59,307 bases of DNA from Lachnospiraceae bacterium (GTDB lineage Bacteria > Bacillota > Clostridia > Lachnospirales > Lachnospiraceae). The position numbers were made by a program, and so were the translations under genes. The stretch is taken from the NCBI GenBank assembly GCA_024698865.1, contig JAILQS010000118.1:1-59307 (forward strand), given 5' to 3'. Positions within the stretch are counted from its first letter, which is position 1. The number at the start of each line of letters is the position of its first letter. The notes under the pieces were generated by a model. It did no database searches and was not told the DNA's origin. It saw only the letters and a list, made by a program, of their open reading frames with translations. This document shows positions 9,095 to 17,315 of the stretch, piece after piece.

Positions 9095-10123
9095 ATGAAA
9101 AATCTTATAACAAAAATGAGTACACAGGCATTCGTAATCATGGTTACTATAATTCTTTTCATTATTATGTATGCCGCAGGATGCGTAGTTTACGCAGATA
9201 AAAACTTTACAAATATTCAGGTTTTCTTTAACTTATTCATCAGTAATGCAGGTCTGATTATTATCAGTGCCAGCATGACAATGGTTATGATTTCCGGTGG
9301 TATTGATATCTCTGTTGGTTCTCAGGTAGCACTTGTTTGTATGATGATGTGTGACCTTGTTATGAACAAACATGTACCAACCGCTGCAGCAATCGCTATT
9401 TGTATCGTATATGGTATCGTATATGGTATCTATGCAGGAGTCATGGTAGCTTATCTGAATATCCAGCCATTCATCGTTGGACTTTCAGGAATGTTCTTTG
9501 CAAGAGGTATGACAGCCGTGATCAACACAGGTATGCTTTCTATTGCAGATAAAACATTCGATGTACTTGCTAAGACAAAAATTATGATTCCAATTGATTT
9601 CCTTGCTAAGGTAAATAAGAGAGGTATGAAGATTTATCCTAACTTATACCCAAGTGTAATCATTGCATTCCTTGTTCTTGTAATTATGTTCGTAATGTTG
9701 AAATACACTAAATTCGGTCGCGCAATCTACGCTATCGGAGGAAATGAGCAGTCAGCATTATTAATGGGACTTAATGTTAAAAAGACAAAATTCTTAGTAT
9801 ACTTATTAGATGGTGCTATCGTAGCACTTGGTAGTGTAGTTTACTGTATGAATACTTGCGGTGGTTTCGTTGCTCAGGCTCAGGGTCTTGAGATGGACGC
9901 TATCGCGGCAGCCGTAATCGGTGGTACATCACTTATGGGTGGTGTAGGTAATGTATTTGGTACATTATTAGGTGTAATGACAAAAGCTACAATCGAAGCA
10001 TTGGTTTCTTTCCAGGGATCACTTTCTTCTTGGTGGGCTAAGATCATTATCGCTACACTTCTTGCATTCTTCATTATTTTACAGAGTATCATTACTCGTA
10101 TTAAAGCAAAAGCAAGAGACTAA
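9095..10123 (+). CDS. yjfF: Sugar ABC transporter permease, YjfF-like
   Basis: Second CUT2 permease, 342 residues, partner of the YtfT-like protein. The family signature is seen as MISGGIDISVGSQVALV, and the conserved C-terminal glycine-rich segment is GGTSLMGGVGNVFGTLLG. The ATG at 9095 lies one base after the previous stop, with AAGGTGG upstream. The pairing YtfQ-YtfR-YtfT-YjfF in this order matches the E. coli furanose importer. A strong terminator follows, so the transporter is its own transcription unit, with the same highly biased codon use as ytfQ. Confidence 0.92.
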   Translation: MKNLITKMSTQAFVIMVTIILFIIMYAAGCVVYADKNFTNIQVFFNLFISNAGLIIISASMTMVMISGGIDISVGSQVALVCMMMCDLVMNKHVPTAAAIAICIVYGIVYGIYAGVMVAYLNIQPFIVGLSGMFFARGMTAVINTGMLSIADKTFDVLAKTKIMIPIDFLAKVNKRGMKIYPNLYPSVIIAFLVLVIMFVMLKYTKFGRAIYAIGGNEQSALLMGLNVKKTKFLVYLLDGAIVALGSVVYCMNTCGGFVAQAQGLEMDAIAAAVIGGTSLMGGVGNVFGTLLGVMTKATIEALVSFQGSLSSWWAKIIIATLLAFFIILQSIITRIKAKARD

Positions 10124-10158
10124 TCAGAATATATTTGATTTCACTACGAAATACATAG

Positions 10159-10194
10159 GGGAACCTGTCGTGTAAACGACAGGTTCCTTTTTTG
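10159..10194 (+). terminator. Rho-independent terminator of the transporter operon
   Basis: GGAACCTGTCGT pairs with ACGACAGGTTCC across a short loop and is followed directly by a run of six T. Confidence 0.93.
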
Positions 10195-10202
10195 TAGCAC
10201 AA

Positions 10203-10318
10203 GACCGGCAAGCGGATGCATGCTTGCATGCAAATCCATTTGCCGGTCGTAAGAACATGGAGCACGAAGTGCGGAATGTTCGGATGCGAAATCGAGTAGG
10301 AGGCAGCCTACTCGATTT
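10203..10318. other. Three consecutive hairpins, possible structured RNA or repeat element
   Basis: This part of the 355-base gap before araR holds three inverted repeats back to back. The first pairs 10203-10211 with 10240-10248 and has GCATGC palindromes inside. The second pairs 10253-10258 with 10276-10281 and has an inner GCAC/GTGC stem. The third pairs 10289-10300 perfectly with 10307-10318 and ends in a short T-run. It lies after the transporter terminator and before the araR promoter. I do not recognise the class; it may be a palindromic intergenic repeat family or a small RNA ending at the third hairpin. Confidence 0.5.
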
Positions 10319-10376
10319 TACTTGTTTTCAAAAAACACACAAAAACAGGTTGTATGTTTTTTGAATAAAAAAACTA

Positions 10377-10406
10377 TTGTATACATGTACGTACAAGTGC
10401 TATAAT
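10377..10406 (+). promoter_or_regulatory. araR promoter with AraR-type operator in the spacer
   Basis: TTGTAT (10377-10382) and TATAAT (10401-10406) are separated by 18 bases. The 16-bp near-palindrome ACATGTACGTACAAGT (10383-10398) fills that spacer. It differs by one base from the perfect palindrome in the araA promoter and carries the GTACGTAC core of Bacillus AraR operators. Binding would block RNA polymerase directly, so araR is probably autorepressed. Confidence 0.8.
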
Positions 10407-10478
10407 AATACCAACGACAATAGGACTAAAGTACGAGACATCAGCTGGAAATTATAAAAAATATAAGAGGAAGAAGTA

Positions 10479-11576
10479 ATGAAAGAAGAAAGAAAACCAA
10501 AGTATTACGTTTTGATGGACAATTTAAGAAAGGATATTGAACGTGGAATCATCCAGCCGGGCGATAAAATCGAATCCGAGAACCAGCTGGCTGAAAAGTA
10601 CAAAATGAGTCGCCATACCGTCAGAAAAGCACTTTCTATCCTTGAGAGTGAAGGTTATATTGTGGCAGAGCACGGCCGCGGAACTTTTTGCAAAGAAAGG
10701 GACATGAGTATTAAAAGCACGAAGAATGTAGCAGTAGTTACGACCTACATCTCAGATTACATTTTCCCTAGATTAATTCAGGGGATGTATCAGACTCTGG
10801 ATGAAGAGGGGTATAGTGTCATTATTAAGAATACCGGTAACAGCCCGAAACTTGAAGGGAAGATATTGCAGGAGTTAATTGATAAAAATATCGATGGTTT
10901 GATTATTGAGCCGAGCAAGAGTGAAATCTATTCTGAAAATGTTGAGCTATATAAAAAGCTGGATGAATATAGAATTCCTTATGTATTTATTCATGCAACC
11001 TACCCGCAGTTGGAGGATAAGCCGCATATTGTTATGGATGACATTGGTGGTGCCAAAATACTTACGCAGCACCTGATTGATTTGGGACATAAGAGAATCG
11101 CCGGAGTATTTAAGGCAGATGACAATCAGGGTGCCGAGAGACATCGTGGCTATATTGAAGGATTAACGTCAAATGGGATGACATACGATCCGAATATAGT
11201 AGCCCTTTTTCACACGGAAGACAAAGACTACAAACCGGTAGCAGAGGTTTTAAAATGGGTGAAAAGCGGTGAAAAGATCGATGGAATCGTGTGTTACAAT
11301 GACCAGATTGCATATGAGATTGCAGCAGCGCTCAGAAATGAGGGTATTCGGATTCCCGAAGATGTATCACTAACGGGATTTGATAATCTGGCGATGCCAT
11401 GGATGAATGATTTAAGAATTACGACGATAGCACATCCGAGAGAACATTTTGGAGAAAAGGCTGCACGTTTGCTGATTGAGAAGATTAATCATGTATCTGA
11501 CGCGGACAGCAAAATCGCACGCGTAGTTGAGTCAAAATTAATAGTTGGGAATTCGTGTGCTGATAGAAGAGGATAA
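10479..11576 (+). CDS. araR: AraR-type arabinose repressor (GntR-LacI hybrid)
   Basis: Transcriptional repressor of 365 residues; Bacillus AraR has about 362. Residues 1-75 are a GntR-type winged helix (KIESENQLAEKYKMSRHTVR, then the wing EGYIVAEHGRGTF). Residues 83-360 are a LacI/periplasmic-binding-like effector domain (VAVVTTYISDYIFPRLIQGM, VYCND-type segment GIVCYNDQIAYE, then SLTGFDNL). This hybrid architecture is characteristic of AraR, which releases DNA on binding L-arabinose. The gene stands alone between its own operator-promoter and the araA operator-promoter; both operators share the same core, which supports its role. Confidence 0.9.
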   Translation: MKEERKPKYYVLMDNLRKDIERGIIQPGDKIESENQLAEKYKMSRHTVRKALSILESEGYIVAEHGRGTFCKERDMSIKSTKNVAVVTTYISDYIFPRLIQGMYQTLDEEGYSVIIKNTGNSPKLEGKILQELIDKNIDGLIIEPSKSEIYSENVELYKKLDEYRIPYVFIHATYPQLEDKPHIVMDDIGGAKILTQHLIDLGHKRIAGVFKADDNQGAERHRGYIEGLTSNGMTYDPNIVALFHTEDKDYKPVAEVLKWVKSGEKIDGIVCYNDQIAYEIAAALRNEGIRIPEDVSLTGFDNLAMPWMNDLRITTIAHPREHFGEKAARLLIEKINHVSDADSKIARVVESKLIVGNSCADRRG

Positions 11577-11612
11577 TGTAGGGATCGTCCAAAAACAGGT
11601 TTAAAATACAAC

Positions 11613-11642
11613 TTGCGTACTTGTACGTACAAGTTGTATAAT
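11613..11642 (+). promoter_or_regulatory. araA promoter with perfect AraR-type operator in the spacer
   Basis: TTGCGT (11613-11618) and TATAAT (11637-11642) are 18 bases apart. The perfect 16-bp palindrome ACTTGTACGTACAAGT occupies 11619-11634 between them, exactly the arrangement at araR. Transcription of araA and probably araD is inferred to be arabinose-inducible. Confidence 0.85.
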
Positions 11643-11692
11643 GGGGTTATAAAAACATTAAGGCTAAGGCAATTGCCGGAACGGAGGAGCGT

Positions 11693-13189
11693 ATGAAAAA
11701 TGGTAAAAACTATAAGTTTTGGTTTGCGACAGGTTCTCAGGATCTTTATGGTGAAGATTGTTTGAGAGAAGTAGAGCAGCATGCAAGAAAGATTGTAGAG
11801 GGGTTGAATAATTCCGGAAGACTTCCGTTTGAAGTTGTATGGAAACCAACATTGATTGACAATGTAACGATTCGTAAGACATTTAATGAGGCGAATGCTG
11901 ACGAAGAGTGTGCAGGAGTTATTACATGGATGCATACATTTTCCCCTGCCAAATCATGGATTCTTGGTTTGCAGGAGTTTAGAAAGCCGTTGTTACATTT
12001 ACATACACAATTTAATGAAGAGATTCCTTACGATACAATTGACATGGACTTTATGAATACAAATCAGTCTGCACACGGAGATCGTGAGTTTGGACATATT
12101 GTATCCCGTATGGGAATTGAGCGTAAAGTAATCGTTGGACACTGGAACGATAAAGAAGTGCAGGAAAGAATTGCGGGCTGGATGCGTACTGCTATCGGAG
12201 TAATGGAATCCAGCCATATCAGAGTTGTGCGCGTTGGCGACAATATGAGAAATGTAGCAGTAACCGAAGGCGATAAAGTAGAAGCACATATTAAGTTTGG
12301 ATGGGAAATTGATGCGTATAATGTTACAGACATTGCGGAATACGTAGACGCCGTACCTAAGGCAGATGTAGATGCGTTGGTGGATAAGTATTATGATCAA
12401 TACGAGATTATAACGGAAGGAAGAGATGAAAAGGAATTTCGTGAGCATGTAGCAGTACAGGCAGCAATCGAACTTGGATTTGAACAATTCCTGACAGAAA
12501 AGAACTACCATGCAATCGTCACTAATTTTGAAATGCTGGCAGGCCTTAAGCAGCTCCCGGGACTCGCAATCCAGAGACTGATGGAGAAAGGTTATGGCTT
12601 TGGAGCAGAAGGTGACTGGAAGACAGCTGCCATGGTTCGACTGATGAAAATTATGGCAGAGGGAACGAAAGATGCCAAAGGAACCTCATTTATGGAAGAC
12701 TATACCTACAACCTTGTAAAAGGGAAAGAGGGCATCCTACAGGCGCATATGTTGGAGGTGTGTCCAAGTATCGCCAAAGAGAAACCTGCGATTAAAGTTT
12801 GTCCGCTTAGCATGGGTAAGCGCGAGGATCCGGCGAGACTTGTATTTACGTCAAAACCGGGGAAAGCAGTAGCGACTTCTTTGGTGGATATGGGCAACCG
12901 TTTCCGTCTGATTGTGAACGAAGTAAACTGTTTACCACAGGAGAAAGCGATGCCAAAACTTCCGGTTGCTTCGGCATTCTGGAGACCGGAACCAAACCTT
13001 GCAACAGGTGCGGAAGCGTGGATTCTGTGCGGAGGCGCACATCATACCGCATTTTCCTATGACCTTACTGTAGAACAGATGACGGATTGGGCGGCTATGA
13101 TGGGAATTGAAAGCGTTGTAATCGATAAGAACACAACGATACGTGACATTAAAAATGAATTAAGATGGAATGAAATATACTACAGATAA
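11693..13189 (+). CDS. araA: L-arabinose isomerase
   Basis: Converts L-arabinose to L-ribulose in the cytosol using Mn2+. The 498-residue length is normal. The start KFWFATGSQDLYGE is the family N terminus. Metal and catalytic glutamates are in GFGAEGDWKTAA and TSFMEDYTYNL, and the C-terminal histidine is in GGAHHTAFSYD. The ATG at 11693 follows ACGGAGGAG. It is under an AraR-type operator and is followed 75 bases later by araD. The kinase that would use L-ribulose (AraB) is not encoded in this window. Confidence 0.97.
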   Translation: MKNGKNYKFWFATGSQDLYGEDCLREVEQHARKIVEGLNNSGRLPFEVVWKPTLIDNVTIRKTFNEANADEECAGVITWMHTFSPAKSWILGLQEFRKPLLHLHTQFNEEIPYDTIDMDFMNTNQSAHGDREFGHIVSRMGIERKVIVGHWNDKEVQERIAGWMRTAIGVMESSHIRVVRVGDNMRNVAVTEGDKVEAHIKFGWEIDAYNVTDIAEYVDAVPKADVDALVDKYYDQYEIITEGRDEKEFREHVAVQAAIELGFEQFLTEKNYHAIVTNFEMLAGLKQLPGLAIQRLMEKGYGFGAEGDWKTAAMVRLMKIMAEGTKDAKGTSFMEDYTYNLVKGKEGILQAHMLEVCPSIAKEKPAIKVCPLSMGKREDPARLVFTSKPGKAVATSLVDMGNRFRLIVNEVNCLPQEKAMPKLPVASAFWRPEPNLATGAEAWILCGGAHHTAFSYDLTVEQMTDWAAMMGIESVVIDKNTTIRDIKNELRWNEIYYR

Positions 13190-13264
13190 ACCTATAAATA
13201 ACGGTGTCTGTCTACCTGGAGGACAGATGGGTAACTACCGGATAGAACAAAGATAGGAGAGCAT

Positions 13265-13954
13265 ATGCTGGAAGCATTAAAAAAAGAAGTATGTGAGGCG
13301 AATAAACAGTTACCGGAGTTTGGTCTGGTTGTGTTTACGTGGGGAAATGTCAGCGGAATTGATCGGAAGAGTGGATATATGGTGATAAAGCCAAGCGGTG
13401 TAACATACGAGGAATTGACACCGGATAAGATGGTAGTAGTAGATATGGAAGGAAATTGTCTGGAAGGCGGGTATCTCCCGTCTTCCGATACTGCTACGCA
13501 TCTGGAGCTTTATAAACAATTTGCCGACATTGGAGGAATTGTACATACGCACTCTGCGTGGGCGACTTCCTGGGCACAGGCATGCAGAAGCATCCCATGC
13601 TATGGAACGACACATGCAGATTATTTTTATGGAGATATTCCGTGTGCCAGAGCACTTACAAAAGAAGAAATAGATACCGATTATGAGAAAAACACCGGTA
13701 AAGTCATTATAGAAACCTTTGCAAAAAGAGATGTGATGGCGGTGCCGGGAGTACTTTGTCAAAATCACGGGCCTTTTACCTGGGGGACTACACCGAAGGA
13801 AGCCGTACACAACGCGGTGGTGCTCGAGGAAGTCGCAAAGATGGCGACAAGAACGGAGGCAATAAACAATAATGTAATGCCTGCGCCATCTGCGATTATA
13901 GAGAAACATTACCATAGAAAACACGGGGCAAATGCATATTACGGACAGCGCTAG
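13265..13954 (+). CDS. araD: L-ribulose-5-phosphate 4-epimerase
   Basis: Zinc-dependent class II aldolase-family enzyme that turns L-ribulose 5-phosphate into D-xylulose 5-phosphate, the entry to the pentose phosphate pathway. The 229-residue protein has the phosphate/substrate loop TWGNVSGID, the zinc ligands in [11 protein letters not shown] and the third histidine in [10 protein letters not shown]. These are the known family positions. It lies 75 bases after araA, with only a weak intervening hairpin, so co-transcription is likely. The site AGGAGAGC precedes the ATG. Confidence 0.95.
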   Translation: MLEALKKEVCEANKQLPEFGLVVFTWGNVSGIDRKSGYMVIKPSGVTYEELTPDKMVVVDMEGNCLEGGYLPSSDTATHLELYKQFADIGGIVHTHSAWATSWAQACRSIPCYGTTHADYFYGDIPCARALTKEEIDTDYEKNTGKVIIETFAKRDVMAVPGVLCQNHGPFTWGTTPKEAVHNAVVLEEVAKMATRTEAINNNVMPAPSAIIEKHYHRKHGANAYYGQR

Positions 13955-13980
13955 GAACAGGATTTTTCTGGCAAAAAAAT

Positions 13981-14008
13981 TTTACCCTTTAAAAATTCGC
14001 AATATAAT
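13981..14008 (+). promoter_or_regulatory. Candidate promoter of the transketolase genes
   Basis: TTTACC (13981-13986) and TATAAT (14003-14008) are 16 bases apart, downstream of araD. No AraR palindrome is nearby, so transketolase may be expressed independently of arabinose. Confidence 0.5.
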
Positions 14009-14034
14009 GATAGAATATGCAATGGACTATAAAT

Positions 14035-14069
14035 CGGGATAGGTGTTGGCACCGGCTCCACACATCCCG
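14035..14069 (+). promoter_or_regulatory. Hairpin in the transketolase leader
   Basis: CGGGAT (14035-14040) pairs with ATCCCG (14064-14069), with an inner GGTGT/ACAC helix. It lies between the predicted promoter and the start of the N-terminal subunit gene. It has no T-run. Function unknown. Confidence 0.45.
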
Positions 14070-14103
14070 TAATGGATAGAGCGGTGCAGAAATGAGGTTA
14101 ATA

Positions 14104-14937
14104 ATGAACAAACTGGAGCTAATGCGAATTGCGAATGAAGTTCGTAAAGGAATTGTTACAGCAGTGCATAGTGCCAAATCCGGACATCCGGGTGGATCAC
14201 TGTCGGCAGCAGACATTTTCACGTACTTGTATTTTGAAGAAATGAATGTGGATCCCAAGAATCCAAAAATGAAAGATAGGGATAGATTTGTTCTTTCAAA
14301 AGGACATGTTGCACCAGGTTTGTATGCAACCTTAGCACAGAAGGGATTTTTCCCGGTAGAGGATTTGAAGACACTTCGTCATGTAGGTTCTTATCTGCAG
14401 GGACATCCGGACATGAAACACATTCCGGGAATTGATATGTCAAGCGGTTCGCTTGGTCAGGGGCTTTCCTGCGCGGTAGGAATGGCATTGTCCGCCAAAC
14501 TTTCCAACGAAGATTATCGCGTATACAGTCTTACCGGAGACGGCGAGATTCAGGAAGGACAGATTTGGGAAGCGGCGATGTTTGCAGGTTCCAGAAAGCT
14601 GGACAACCTTGTTGTAATTGTTGACAACAACGGATTACAGATTGATGGAGCTATCGAGGACGTTTGCTCGCCATATCCATTGGATAAGAAATTTGAAGCA
14701 TTTAATTTCCATGTAATTAACATTGATGGAAATGACTTTGACCAGATAGAAGCGGCTTTAAAAGAAGCCAGAGAGACAAAAGGACAGCCGACAGCAATTA
14801 TTGCTAAGACGGTAAAAGGAAAAGGTGTGTCATTTATGGAAAATGAAGCAGGATGGCACGGTGTTGCGCCAAACGATGAGGAATATGCGCAGGCAATGCA
14901 AGAATTAGAAAAGGCAGGTGAAGCACTATGTCAATAA
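14104..14937 (+). CDS. Transketolase, N-terminal (thiamine diphosphate-binding) subunit
   Basis: One half of a split transketolase that moves two-carbon ketol units between pentose and hexose phosphates. The 277-residue protein matches the N-terminal domain: KSGHPGGSLSAADI, then the cofactor motif GDGEIQEG ending in the metal-binding NNGLQIDG. Dedicated N- and C-terminal genes are common in Clostridia and archaea. GAGG stands five bases before the ATG at 14104; the in-frame ATG at 14092 has no site. It overlaps the C-terminal subunit gene by ten bases, so the two are made together. Here it disposes of the xylulose 5-phosphate made by araA and araD. Confidence 0.93.
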   Translation: MNKLELMRIANEVRKGIVTAVHSAKSGHPGGSLSAADIFTYLYFEEMNVDPKNPKMKDRDRFVLSKGHVAPGLYATLAQKGFFPVEDLKTLRHVGSYLQGHPDMKHIPGIDMSSGSLGQGLSCAVGMALSAKLSNEDYRVYSLTGDGEIQEGQIWEAAMFAGSRKLDNLVVIVDNNGLQIDGAIEDVCSPYPLDKKFEAFNFHVINIDGNDFDQIEAALKEARETKGQPTAIIAKTVKGKGVSFMENEAGWHGVAPNDEEYAQAMQELEKAGEALCQ

Positions 14938-15881
14938 TTAAGGATGACGCAAAGAAAATTGCAACAAGAGAAAGTTATGGAAATGCCTTAACACAAATCG
15001 GAAGAGAACACGAAGATTTGATTGTATTAGATGCGGATCTTGCTGCAGCAACCAAAACCGCTATTTTCAAAAAAGAATTTCCGGAAAGACACATTGACTG
15101 CGGTATCGCAGAGGCTAATATGATGGGCATTGCAGCCGGACTTTCAACAACAGGAAAAGTTCCGTTTGTAAGTTCCTTTGCTATGTTTGCAGCCGGACGT
15201 GCTTTTGAGCAGATTCGTAACTCCATCGGTTATCCAAAGCTCAATGTTAAAATTGGTGCTACACATGCCGGAATATCTGTTGGTGAAGACGGAGCAACAC
15301 ATCAGTGTAATGAGGATATTGCCTTGATGCGAACAATTCCGGGAATGGTAGTTTTGAATCCTAGTGATGATATTGAAGCAAAAGCGGCAGTAAAGGCAGC
15401 GTATGAGCACGACGGACCGGTTTATTTGAGATTTGGACGACTGGCAGTGCCGGTGATTAATGACAACGCGGATTATACATTTGAAATTGGAAAAGGTGTC
15501 GTTCTCAAAGAAGGAAGCGATGTGACTATCGTTGCAACCGGACTCACCGTTTCAGAAAGCCTGATGGCTGCTGAGATTTTAGAGGCAGACGGAATTAACG
15601 CCAAAGTAGTTAACATACACACAATCAAACCGATTGATAAGGATTTGATTATTGCATGTGCAAAGGAGACCGGAAAGATTGTTACGGTAGAAGAACACTC
15701 CGTAATCGGAGGTTTGGGAAGTGCAGTATGTGATGTGCTTTCCGAAAATTATCCTACGAAAGTGATGAAAATCGGTATCAACGATACTTATGGTGAATCC
15801 GGACCGGCATTGGAATTAATCAAAAAATACGGATTAGACAAAGAAAGTATCGCAAAACGCGTACGTGAATTCGTATCGTAA
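14928..15881 (+). CDS. Transketolase, C-terminal subunit
   Basis: Second half of the split transketolase, 317 residues. It contains the pyrimidine-binding domain (FPERHIDCGIAEANMMGIAA, with the catalytic glutamate in GIAEAN) and the C-terminal transketolase domain (TVEEHSVIGGLGSAV). The PRAMFAAGRAFEQIRN-like segment FAMFAAGRAFEQIR is typical. It starts within the last ten bases of the N-terminal subunit gene. A strong terminator follows. Confidence 0.93.
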   Translation: MSIIKDDAKKIATRESYGNALTQIGREHEDLIVLDADLAAATKTAIFKKEFPERHIDCGIAEANMMGIAAGLSTTGKVPFVSSFAMFAAGRAFEQIRNSIGYPKLNVKIGATHAGISVGEDGATHQCNEDIALMRTIPGMVVLNPSDDIEAKAAVKAAYEHDGPVYLRFGRLAVPVINDNADYTFEIGKGVVLKEGSDVTIVATGLTVSESLMAAEILEADGINAKVVNIHTIKPIDKDLIIACAKETGKIVTVEEHSVIGGLGSAVCDVLSENYPTKVMKIGINDTYGESGPALELIKKYGLDKESIAKRVREFVS

Positions 15882-15922
15882 ATGCGTGGAAGATAAGATG
15901 ACATAGAGAATAGACATAATTT

Positions 15923-15956
15923 GAGCATTCCCATTCGTTTGGGAGTGCTCTTATTG
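15923..15956 (+). terminator. Terminator after the transketolase genes
   Basis: GAGCATTCCCA (15923-15933) pairs with TGGGAGTGCTC (15940-15950) and a T-rich tail follows. Confidence 0.88.
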
Positions 15957-15962
15957 TTCTAC

Positions 15963-15991
15963 TTGCGACTGTGAAAAGAGTATTGTATAAT
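15963..15991 (+). promoter_or_regulatory. Promoter of the small-export/SufCB transcription unit
   Basis: TTGCGA (15963-15968) and a perfect TATAAT (15986-15991) are 17 bases apart, immediately after the preceding terminator. Confidence 0.7.
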
Positions 15992-16043
15992 GTAATAACT
16001 GTTTGTATTGTTAGTTATATAAAACCCAGATAGGAGAAAATAG

Positions 16044-16553
16044 ATGGTAGAAAGTATCGTAACCTGGTTTACAACACACCTGGTAGGTGTAGTGTCTAAA
16101 GAAGTCATTATATTTATTATTTCGATGATTCCAATACTGGAGCTTAGAGGAGGGCTGATTGCCGCTTCGCCGGTATTTCTTGACGTACCGATTTTAAAGG
16201 CGGTACCGATTTGTATTATTGGAAATATTATTCCGGTACCATTCATTTTGTTACTTATAACAAAAGTGTTTGACTGGATGAAGGGAACACGATATTTGAA
16301 ACCGATTGCTGAAAAATTTGAAAATAAAGCAATGTCCAAAAAGGACCAGATTGAGAGATATGAGTTCTGGGGCCTGGTGCTTTTTGTAGGAATTCCACTT
16401 CCCGGAACGGGAGCATGGACGGGTTCCTTGATTGCTGCGTTGCTGGGTATGCGTTTTAAAAAAGCATTTCCGGCAGTATTAATCGGCATTTGTCTTGCAA
16501 CCATTATTATGTCTACCCTTTTCTATGGACTGGTAGGCGCAATTTTTGGATAA
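16044..16553 (+). CDS. Small multidrug-export family membrane protein (COG2426)
   Basis: A 169-residue integral membrane protein with about four hydrophobic segments (roughly residues 18-45, 52-75, 105-130 and 140-168). The conserved stretch ISMIPILELRGGLIAA and the later GIPLPGTGAWTGSLIAALLG match the Sm_multidrug_ex family (PF06695). Transport activity for this family is weakly established, so the substrate is not known. AGGAGA precedes the ATG. It overlaps no gene but ends 16 bases before sufC, so it probably heads the sufC-sufB transcript. Confidence 0.8.
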   Translation: MVESIVTWFTTHLVGVVSKEVIIFIISMIPILELRGGLIAASPVFLDVPILKAVPICIIGNIIPVPFILLLITKVFDWMKGTRYLKPIAEKFENKAMSKKDQIERYEFWGLVLFVGIPLPGTGAWTGSLIAALLGMRFKKAFPAVLIGICLATIIMSTLFYGLVGAIFG

Positions 16554-16569
16554 AAATATGGAGGAAGTT

Positions 16570-17298
16570 ATGTTAGAACTGAAGAATGTCAGCTATCAGG
16601 TAACAGAGGAGAATAGCGACATAGAAATTTTAAAGAATATCAATTTAAAAATAGAAGATCACTTTGTTGCGATTACAGGACCAAATGGTGGAGGTAAATC
16701 TACTTTGGCCAAGATTATCGCCGGTATTATTCAGCCTACAGAGGGTCAGATTTTGTTGGATGGAGAGGATATCACCAATCTCTCTATTACAGAACGCGCT
16801 AACAAAGGAGTAAGCTTTGCTTTTCAGCAGCCGGTTCGTTTCAAAGGACTTACGGTCAAAGACCTCATTCGCATGGCAGCGGGCAAGGATATTACGGTAC
16901 AGGAAGCTTGTGGTTATCTGGCAGAGGTTGGCCTTTGTGCGAAGGATTATATTGACAGAGAATTGAATGCAAGCCTTTCCGGAGGCGAGTTGAAACGAAT
17001 TGAAATTGCCATGATTATCGCAAGAGGAACCAAGCTTTCCATCTTTGATGAACCGGAAGCCGGAATTGATTTGTGGAGTTTCAATAATCTGATTCAGGTG
17101 TTTGAGAATATGCATAAGTCCATCCATGGCTCTATTCTGATTATTTCACATCAGGAAAGAATTCTGGATACGGCAGATAAAATCGTGGTGGTGGCCAATG
17201 GAGAGATTAAGGATTACGGTAGTAAAAAAGACATTCTGCCGTCCCTTTTGGCAGCTCCGGATGCTGCCTGCAAAACCTTAATGGATAAATTAGTGTAG
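16570..17298 (+). CDS. sufC: SufC-type ATPase of a minimal Fe-S assembly system
   Basis: ABC-type ATPase that drives the SufB scaffold in iron-sulfur cluster assembly. It has 242 residues with Walker A GPNGGGKST, the Q-loop region AFQQPVRFKG (a SufC trait), the signature SLSGGELKRIE and Walker B SIFDEPEAGID. GGAGG lies five bases before the ATG at 16570; the open frame begins earlier at 16546 but has no site there. The SufB partner gene follows 17 bases later. No sufS, sufU or sufD is adjacent, which fits the reduced SufBC arrangement known in anaerobes. Confidence 0.88.
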   Translation: MLELKNVSYQVTEENSDIEILKNINLKIEDHFVAITGPNGGGKSTLAKIIAGIIQPTEGQILLDGEDITNLSITERANKGVSFAFQQPVRFKGLTVKDLIRMAAGKDITVQEACGYLAEVGLCAKDYIDRELNASLSGGELKRIEIAMIIARGTKLSIFDEPEAGIDLWSFNNLIQVFENMHKSIHGSILIISHQERILDTADKIVVVANGEIKDYGSKKDILPSLLAAPDAACKTLMDKLV

Positions 17299-17315
17299 AT
17301 TTGGAGGAAACGCAG

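Noticed and set aside
12846-13052. Minus-strand frame of 68 residues inside araA, along with similar antisense frames in many genes
   Set aside because: These follow the third-position composition of the real gene on the other strand and lack ribosome sites.
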